Of a stretch of DNA of 18,071 nucleotides, positions 12,522-18,071 are shown piece by piece. The stretch spans positions 1 to 18,071 of the forward strand of contig DATMNI010000146.1 in NCBI GenBank assembly GCA_035570275.1, read 5' to 3'. This DNA is from DATMNI01 sp035570275. GTDB taxonomy: Bacteria > Acidobacteriota > Terriglobia > Bryobacterales > Bryobacteraceae. Below the pieces are notes generated by a model. That model did no database searches. It saw only the letters and a list, made by a program, of their open reading frames with translations, and was not told the origin of the DNA. Both the position numbers and the translations under genes were made by a program. How positions within the stretch are numbered: position 1 is the stretch's first letter; every line of letters begins with the position of its first letter.

Positions 12522-14150
12522 CTATCGCTTGCTGACGCCGACAAAGTACAGTTCCGTTGCCACCGCAAATTCGTCCTTCGTCAGCGGCGTCTTCATGGTC
12601 TGCCATTCCGCCGTCGGCCGGATGATCTGCCAGTGGCCCCGGGTCCCCACTTTTACCGGCATGGCGAACCCCGCCTCATCCGCCTTCCACCGGTAGGAGA
12701 CCGTGCCCTGTGCCCCGTCGAACGTCAATTCCAGCACCGGCAACGCCGCGTGCCGCAGATACTCGTCGAACACCGGGGTCAGGTCCATGCCGGTTTTCCG
12801 GTTGAAATAACCCACCACATCCTCGGTCATGATGTTCCGATACTTGAAGTGCTGGTAGAAATCGTGGAGCAGCGTCCACCAGCGGCGGTCGTCATTCACG
12901 ATGCTGCGCAGCGTGTTGATGAAAAGCGCGCCCTTGAAGTACTGGTCCTGCGGCGGCTCGCGATTCACGCCGCGCTGGGTAATGATGGGCGCCCGGTTCC
13001 TGACTTTCGATTGATACCCGTTCAGATACTTCAGGCCGTCGTCGCGCCCGTACATGTACTCCACGTAGAGGGTCTCAAGATACGTCGCCCAGGCTTCGTG
13101 GATCCACATGTCGGACACGTCGGCCGCCGTGATGCTGTTGCCGAACCACTCGTGCGCGCTTTCGTGGATGATGATGAAGTCGAACCTCGGGCTGATGCCG
13201 ACGCCCGTCCAGTCCCGCTCCAGGTACCCGTTGGCAAAGTGGTTGCCATAAGTAACCGCGCTCTGGTGTTCCATGCCGGAGTAGGGCGCTTCGATCAGCT
13301 TGTAGCCGTCTTTCTTGAAGGGGTATTCGCCGAAGTAGTGCTGGTACGCCTCAATCATCCCTTTGGCCTGCGCGAATTGTTTCTTCGCCTGTGGGAGGTG
13401 TTCGGGCAGCGCGTAGAAGTCGAGCGGCAGGCTGCCCAGCCGGTCGGCAAAGTGCTCGTAGTTGCCGATGTTCAGCGAAACGTCGTAATTGTTGATGGGG
13501 TACTGCACCAGCCAATCCCACCGTGTGTAGCCATCGCCCAGGTCCGTCTTGCCCAGGAACTTTCCGTTGGAAACGTCCACCAGGGCGTTCGGAATCGACA
13601 CGCTGATCCGCATGCTCTCCACTTCGTCGCGCCACTGGTCCTTGTTGGGCCACCACACGCTGGCGCCGATGCCCTCACAGGCCGTGTTGATCCACGGATG
13701 GCCCGACGGATCTTTGCGGAAGGCGATGGCGCCGAACCTGCCCGTCTCCACCGGATTCCCCGAGTAGTAGAAGTCGATCGAGTACACGCGCCCCGAGTGC
13801 AGCGTTTCCGGGAAGTCCACGAAAACTGCGCCGGAATCGCGCTCGTACTTGAGTTCGATGGCGCCCAGCAGGATTCGATCGACCCGGAGCGCGGCGTGCA
13901 GATCGAGTTGGATCCGCGTATCGTCTTTAAGCATCTTGAAGCGGATGGTGTTCTTCCCGCTGATGAACTTCTTGTCCGGGTCGACGCGAACGTCCAGGTG
14001 GTAGAAGAGCAAATCGTTATTGGCGCGATATCGCCCGTACTCACCGCGCAGGATGTCGGCCCGCGACGGCGGCGCGGCGGCATCGGCAGGCGCCTGGGCA
14101 GCCAGCGGCGCCGCCCACGCCAGCATGGCAAGAAGAGCGAAGCTGGTCAC
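12522..14150 (-). CDS. M1 family metallo-aminopeptidase, exported
   Basis: 542 residues from a GTG that overlaps the DPP-IV-like gene's TGA (GTGA). Residues 1-19 form a signal peptide (MTSFALLAMLAWAAPLAAQ), and an alternative ATG lies at residue 9. An N-terminal beta domain (about 45-250) precedes the thermolysin-like catalytic domain. The exopeptidase motif is present as SGMEHQSAVTYGN (291-303, G-x-MEN-like). Zinc ligands are HESAHEWFGN (H329, H333, catalytic E330) and E352 in WIHEAWATYLE, giving the canonical HExxH-x18-E. The protein lacks the large C-terminal helical domain of PepN, as do many short M1 enzymes of this phylum. It removes N-terminal residues from peptides in the periplasm or outside. 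It follows the serine peptidase in one transcript. Confidence 0.92.
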   Translation of the reverse strand: MTSFALLAMLAWAAPLAAQAPADAAAPPSRADILRGEYGRYRANNDLLFYHLDVRVDPDKKFISGKNTIRFKMLKDDTRIQLDLHAALRVDRILLGAIELKYERDSGAVFVDFPETLHSGRVYSIDFYYSGNPVETGRFGAIAFRKDPSGHPWINTACEGIGASVWWPNKDQWRDEVESMRISVSIPNALVDVSNGKFLGKTDLGDGYTRWDWLVQYPINNYDVSLNIGNYEHFADRLGSLPLDFYALPEHLPQAKKQFAQAKGMIEAYQHYFGEYPFKKDGYKLIEAPYSGMEHQSAVTYGNHFANGYLERDWTGVGISPRFDFIIIHESAHEWFGNSITAADVSDMWIHEAWATYLETLYVEYMYGRDDGLKYLNGYQSKVRNRAPIITQRGVNREPPQDQYFKGALFINTLRSIVNDDRRWWTLLHDFYQHFKYRNIMTEDVVGYFNRKTGMDLTPVFDEYLRHAALPVLELTFDGAQGTVSYRWKADEAGFAMPVKVGTRGHWQIIRPTAEWQTMKTPLTKDEFAVATELYFVGVSKR

Positions 14151-16519
14151 TGCGGCCCCGCCGGCAGATACTCTTCGAAGAAGCCGTACCGCAGCGTGTC
14201 CAGGTGCTCCGGGTCAGATGCCTGAACACCGTGACGCCGGTTGGGATACTCCATGAAATGGACCTGCTTGTTCAGCGCGATCAGCCGGTTCAACAGGCGC
14301 TGGGTTCCCTGGAAATGGACATTGTCGTCGCCCGTGCCATGAATGATCAACAGCTTGCCCTTCAGTCCTTCGGCGAAGCTGATCGGCGATCCATCGTGAT
14401 ACCCCTTCGCATTCGGACCGGGAAGGCCCATGTAGCGTTCCTGATAGATCGAATCGTACAGCGTCTGGTCGGCCACCGGAGCGCCGGCCACGCCCACCTG
14501 GTAGAGATCGGGGTACCGGAACATCAGGTTGAGGGTCATCGATCCGCCGCCGCTCCAGCCGAACACACCCACGCGCGTCAGGTCCACGTAAGAGTGCGTA
14601 GCGGCCAGCCCGCGCAGCGCCTCCGCCTGTTCCTGCGAAGCCAAAACGCCCACTGCACCGTAGATGACTTTGCGCCACGCGCGGCCCTTGGGCGCGGGCG
14701 TGCCGCTGTTATCGAAGCTGGCGATGATGTACCCGTCGTCGGCCAGGGCCGCCATCAGCAACCGGTTGTTGCCGCCCCAACTGTCGTTCACCGTGGAAGC
14801 GGCCGGCTCGCCGTACACGCTGACGATGATCGGGTACTTCTTGGTGGCGTCGAAGTGGCTGGGGCGGATGATCCAGCCATCGATGTTCGTGTGGTTGCTC
14901 AGCGGGATGTGCACCATTTCCGTGCGTCCCGCCAATATCGGTTTCACCTTGGCCTGCAACTCCGCGTTGTCGTTCAACACCCGCACTACCTTGTGATCCG
15001 GCAGGCTGACCAGGTCCGATTGCCCCGGCGAATCGAACGTCGAGACGCTGTGAAATGCAAATCGGCAGTCCGGCGAAATGTTGTACGTGTGAGTTCCAGC
15101 TTCGCCGGCCGGCGTCACCCGCTCCGTCTTGTTGCCATCCAGGCGCGACCGGTACAAGTATCGCTGGGTAGCGTTTTCGGGCGACGCCATGAAGTACACC
15201 CAGCCGCCGCGTTCATCCACGCCCGCCAGCGAAACCATGTCGAACGGCGCGTTCGTAATCAACCGCGCGTCGCCCGAGCGCGAAATCGCGTAGAGGTGCC
15301 GCCAGCCGTCGCGCTCGCTGGTGAACAGAAGCCGGCTGCGGTTTTCGATCCAGCGCAGGTTGCGATTCACCTCCACCCAGGTCTCATCCTTGTCCTGGAA
15401 CATCTGCTTCAAATCGCCCGTCTCCGGATTCGCCAGGAAGACCGTGTTGGTGTTTTGCAGGCGGTTCATGTGCTGCACGATGAGTTGGTTGTCCGCCGTC
15501 CACTCGATGTATGGAATGTAAGTGTTGCGCGGGTCGCCAGGCGTCTTGAGCCAGCGCGTGGGTCCGCCCGCAGCGTCACCCGTAGCAGGCACCACCCCAA
15601 CTCGCACCGCGGAGTTGGTCTGCCCCGCCTTCGGATATTTGTACTTCGTGATCACCGGGTACAGCGCATCCGTGTAGTTGATGAGCGCGAACTCCGGCAC
15701 GCCGCTCTGGTCAAACTGGTAGTACGCGATCCTGGTTCCGTCCGGGCTCCACAGGAAGCAGTCCGCCAGGCCAAACTCCTCGTGGTTGTTCCAGTCGGAA
15801 GTGCCGTCGATGATGTCGTCGCTGGCGTCGGTGGTTAATTGCTTCACCGCTCCGGTGCGAATCTCCTCCACATAAAGGTTGTACTTCGGGTCGTCCCCCG
15901 TGCCGCCCAACAGATACGCCACGTGGTTTCCATCCGGCGAAAACTTCGCGAACAGCAGGCCCGGCGTGGATTTGCCGACCGTGGATTTGCCGACCGCCGA
16001 TTTCCCTCCCAGCTTGCGCCACGAGTTGTCCGTCTTGTCGAGCACCCAGTAATCGCTGGCGGTCTTGCGGATCATCACGGTGTGAGAATTGGTGGCGAAC
16101 AACAGCTTCCGGCCATCCGCCGATGGCGTACCGTTGACCAGATCGTGGTCCAGACCGGGCGGCCGGTACGAAGGTTCCGGCGGCACCGGGTATTGCGCGC
16201 GGCCATCCACCCATCGGCCAGGCGCTGCGCTGCCGCGTACTCCGCGTCCACCCACGCCGCCGCCGCCGCCGAACTCACCGGAATTGATCCGGCGCATCCA
16301 GTCCTGCAAATTCTGCGATAGCTGAGCGCGTGCCGGCATGACCGCGAGCAGGCACCCCGCAACGATCAGAAGCCCCCGGCCCCCGACCCCTGACTCCCGG
16401 CCCCCGGCCCCTGGCCCCTGGCCCCCTGTCCCCCGGCACCCGGCCGAGGTCAGCTTGACCTGCCGCCTGGAAGCGATTACATTGATTGCAAAGCGTACGC
16501 AGCCAGAGGAGTTCACCAT
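14147..16519 (-). CDS. Dipeptidyl-peptidase IV-like S9 serine peptidase, exported
   Basis: About 790 residues from ATG 16519, but the start is uncertain. An eight-blade propeller domain contains the DPP-IV N-terminus-binding pair in NNHEEFGLADCFLWSPDG, and SERDGWRHLYAIS. The alpha/beta hydrolase domain has the nucleophile GWSGGGSM (Ser656), the acid HGTGDDNVHFQ (Asp731) and NRRHGV (His763). The 75- and 32-residue spacing matches the human DPP4 triad (630/708/740). It should release N-terminal dipeptides. A clear signal core, GLLIVAGCLLAVMPARAQ, precedes the mature part, yet the codons before it are a G-rich heptamer array with no ATG/GTG/TTG until 16516-16519. The ATG at 16339 would omit the signal. 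A Gly-rich tract (EFGGGGGVGGRGVRG) follows the signal. The gene overlaps the M1 gene downstream. Confidence 0.88.
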   Translation of the reverse strand: MVNSSGCVRFAINVIASRRQVKLTSAGCRGTGGQGPGAGGRESGVGGRGLLIVAGCLLAVMPARAQLSQNLQDWMRRINSGEFGGGGGVGGRGVRGSAAPGRWVDGRAQYPVPPEPSYRPPGLDHDLVNGTPSADGRKLLFATNSHTVMIRKTASDYWVLDKTDNSWRKLGGKSAVGKSTVGKSTPGLLFAKFSPDGNHVAYLLGGTGDDPKYNLYVEEIRTGAVKQLTTDASDDIIDGTSDWNNHEEFGLADCFLWSPDGTRIAYYQFDQSGVPEFALINYTDALYPVITKYKYPKAGQTNSAVRVGVVPATGDAAGGPTRWLKTPGDPRNTYIPYIEWTADNQLIVQHMNRLQNTNTVFLANPETGDLKQMFQDKDETWVEVNRNLRWIENRSRLLFTSERDGWRHLYAISRSGDARLITNAPFDMVSLAGVDERGGWVYFMASPENATQRYLYRSRLDGNKTERVTPAGEAGTHTYNISPDCRFAFHSVSTFDSPGQSDLVSLPDHKVVRVLNDNAELQAKVKPILAGRTEMVHIPLSNHTNIDGWIIRPSHFDATKKYPIIVSVYGEPAASTVNDSWGGNNRLLMAALADDGYIIASFDNSGTPAPKGRAWRKVIYGAVGVLASQEQAEALRGLAATHSYVDLTRVGVFGWSGGGSMTLNLMFRYPDLYQVGVAGAPVADQTLYDSIYQERYMGLPGPNAKGYHDGSPISFAEGLKGKLLIIHGTGDDNVHFQGTQRLLNRLIALNKQVHFMEYPNRRHGVQASDPEHLDTLRYGFFEEYLPAGPQ
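15966..16010 (+). repeat. 15-bp tandem repeat inside the DPP-IV-like gene
   Basis: GTGGATTTGCCGACC is repeated perfectly at 15966-15980 and 15981-15995, with a degenerate third copy at 15996-16010. On the coding strand it gives in-frame VGKST repeats (KSAVGKSTVGKSTPG) in a propeller surface loop. Confidence 0.75.
16373..16440 (-). repeat. G-rich heptanucleotide repeat array
   Basis: Read on the minus strand, about nine 7-bp units of the type GGGGCCA/GGGGCCG follow each other, with variants GGTGCCG, GGGGACA, GGAGTCA and GGGGTCG and one extra G. The array lies directly upstream of the signal-peptide core of the DPP-IV-like gene. More than four consecutive tracts of at least three G make it a strong G-quadruplex candidate on that strand. 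Confidence 0.85.
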
Positions 16520-18071
16520 GAGATTCAATATATTATCGTCCACCGCCCGCGCCCTGGTGGTGGCGGTTCTCTTCGCGGGCCTGGCGCCGGCCCAGCCCAC
16601 GCTCGCCGATTATCAACGCGGGCAGGAGTTGCAAGCCAAGGCCCGCGGCCTGGCGATCAACGTCCCGAGCGCCGTCACCTGGATCGGCGACTCCGATCAC
16701 CTCTGGTATTCCAAGGCGGTCAAGGGCGGCACGGAGTTTGTCTGGGTGGACGCCGCTACCGGCATCAAGAAGCCGGCCTTCGATCACGACAAGCTTGCCG
16801 CCGCAATCTCCGCGGCATCGGGAGGCCACTACACCGGTCTGACGCTGCCGTTCGCGCCCGTAACCGGAGGCCGCGGCGGAGGTGCCGGCGGCGGACGCGG
16901 TGGACCCGCGCCGGGAGCGCTCACCTTCATCGACAATGAGCGCGGGATTCAGTTCGGCGCCTCGGGCTTCCTGTGGAAGTGCACGCTGAGCGACTACGCC
17001 TGCACCAAGGGCGATGCCATTCCGGAGCCTGCGGGTGGCCGCGGCGGCGCACCGGAAGTCGATGAAGGCCTGTTCGCCGCGCCCGAAATGGAAGGCGGGG
17101 ATCCGGTGGATGGACTTGCGTACGCCGGCCCTCCTCCGCAACAAGGTGGTGGCGGCGCCGGTGGTTCCGGCCGCGGTCCAAGCGGCTGCGCCCCCCGCGC
17201 ACAAGCCCAACCGCAAGGCCAGGGCCGCGGCGGACGCGGTGGACGCGGCGGTGCTGCCGCAACCGGAACGACTCCTGCCGTCGAGCCCCAGGTCTGCACT
17301 TCTTTCGATGGCAAATGGGACGCGCTCATCCAAAACTTCAACGTTTTTCTGCGGCCCGTAGGTTCCAAGGAGCCAGCCGCACCATTAAGTCTCGATGGCT
17401 CGGAAGGCAACGCCTACACCCTGCGCTCCGTGGCCTGGTCGCCCGATTCCAGGAAGCTCGCGGCCTACCACACACGCCCCGGCTATGACCGCCAGGTCCA
17501 CTACATCGAATCGTCGCCCGCCGACCAGCTTCAACCCAAGCACTCGACGATGCCGTACCGCAAGCCCGGTGATGCGCTGGATATCGCGTATCCGGCCCTC
17601 TTCGATGTCGCTACCAGGAAGGAGATCGAGATCGACACCGCGCTCTTCCCGAATGCCTACAGCCTCACCCCGCCGGTATGGTGGAAAGACAGCCGCGCCT
17701 TCACGTTCGAATACAACCAGCGCGGCCACCAGGTCTACCGCGTCATCGAAGTGGACGCCGAAACCGGCCAAGCGCGCGCGCTGATTGACGAACAGAGCAA
17801 GACCTTCATCTACTACAACCCTCTGGGGCCGGGCCTCTCGGGAGGCCGAAGGTATCGCCACGATGTGGACGATGGCCATGGGATCGTCTGGGCCTCGGAG
17901 CGCGACGGATGGGAGCACCTTTATCTCTACGACGGCATATCGGGGAAAGTGAAAAACCAGATCACCAAAGGCGATTGGCTGGTCCGCAACGTCGACCGCG
18001 TGGATGACGCCAGCCGCCAGATCTGGTTCGAGGCCGGCGGCATGAATCCCGGCGAGGACCCGTATTTCACT
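16518..18071 (+). CDS. Second DPP-IV-like S9 peptidase, N-terminal part (runs off the window)
   Basis: Open from ATG 16518 to the window end (518 residues). The Shine-Dalgarno AGAGGAG (16505-16511) lies 6 bases before the start. Residues 1-25 form a signal peptide (MRFNILSSTARALVVAVLFAG, then LAPAQ). The rest is a propeller-type domain. Repeats such as RSVAWSPDSRKLAAYHTRPG, PVWWKDSRAFTFEYNQRGHQ and WASERDGWEHLYLYDG match the N-terminal domain of DPP-IV/S9B peptidases. The catalytic domain would lie beyond the window, so the peptidase call depends on family resemblance. Three Gly/Arg-rich inserts (near residues 116-130, 207-222 and 237-250, e.g. GQGRGGRGGRGGAAA) interrupt the propeller. It is divergent from the other DPP-IV-like gene, and both start codons share the same CATG. 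Confidence 0.83.
   Translation, partial: MRFNILSSTARALVVAVLFAGLAPAQPTLADYQRGQELQAKARGLAINVPSAVTWIGDSDHLWYSKAVKGGTEFVWVDAATGIKKPAFDHDKLAAAISAASGGHYTGLTLPFAPVTGGRGGGAGGGRGGPAPGALTFIDNERGIQFGASGFLWKCTLSDYACTKGDAIPEPAGGRGGAPEVDEGLFAAPEMEGGDPVDGLAYAGPPPQQGGGGAGGSGRGPSGCAPRAQAQPQGQGRGGRGGRGGAAATGTTPAVEPQVCTSFDGKWDALIQNFNVFLRPVGSKEPAAPLSLDGSEGNAYTLRSVAWSPDSRKLAAYHTRPGYDRQVHYIESSPADQLQPKHSTMPYRKPGDALDIAYPALFDVATRKEIEIDTALFPNAYSLTPPVWWKDSRAFTFEYNQRGHQVYRVIEVDAETGQARALIDEQSKTFIYYNPLGPGLSGGRRYRHDVDDGHGIVWASERDGWEHLYLYDGISGKVKNQITKGDWLVRNVDRVDDASRQIWFEAGGMNPGEDPYFT

Noticed and set aside
12273..14225. 650-codon open frame on the plus strand
   Set aside because: It is antisense to the M1 aminopeptidase, whose catalytic motifs are intact. 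Long antisense frames are expected at this GC content, and the translation shows no domain and a His/Arg/Val-rich composition.
14204..15838. 544-codon open frame on the plus strand
   Set aside because: It is the shadow of the DPP-IV-like gene on the minus strand, with no recognisable protein features.

Overview
This is a GC-rich, densely packed bacterial chromosome segment. It most likely comes from an Acidobacteriota genome of the Solibacter/Bryobacterales type. That assignment is an inference. It rests on the remnant of an acidobacterial VWFA-related protein at 12073-12400, two large secreted DPP-IV-like peptidases with Gly/Arg-rich inserts, a RskA-type anti-sigma factor, and many short palindromes and tandem duplications between genes. 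I see no rRNA, tRNA, CRISPR array, integrase or intact insertion sequence.

Layout. 1-3853 (+) is a tightly coupled housekeeping run: the end of xseB, then a polyprenyl (farnesyl) diphosphate synthase, a TlyA-type rRNA 2'-O-methyltransferase, NAD kinase, and a dicarboxylate/amino-acid:cation symporter. Stop/start overlaps or short gaps join them, and the nadK-transporter junction is duplicated. 3853-4028 holds a small, probably frameshifted ORF. 4049-6278 (-) is an ECF sigma factor overlapping its membrane anti-sigma factor, then a nested palindromic element, then a fumarylacetoacetate-hydrolase-family enzyme. Divergent from the sigma gene is a compact unit of consensus promoter, 20-residue Lys/Ala/Pro peptide and intrinsic terminator (6476-6694). 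6727-8033 (-) is a MidA/NDUFAF7-type methyltransferase coupled to an unknown 101-residue protein. 8100-8696 (+) is an unknown protein. 8712-10094 (-) is dnaB. 10358-10945 (+) is a YetF/DUF421 membrane protein. 10946-11473 has no gene I can support. 11474-12007 (-) is a small secreted protein. 12073-12400 (-) is a decayed VWFA-type gene. 12522-16519 (-) is a DPP-IV-like serine peptidase overlapping an M1 metallo-aminopeptidase, both predicted to be exported. A second DPP-IV-like peptidase (16518 onward, +) runs off the window.

How the parts work together. The first run combines isoprenoid, ribosome-modification and NADP supply functions with no single pathway. The sigma/anti-sigma pair is a signalling module. 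The peptidase cluster at the right end looks like extracytoplasmic peptide degradation, with an N-terminal dipeptidase and an aminopeptidase made from one transcript. The most unusual items are the 20-residue histone-H1-tail-like peptide unit, the nested four-hairpin palindrome at 4840-4951, the G-rich heptamer array at the start of the DPP-IV gene, and the recurrent short duplications at start codons.
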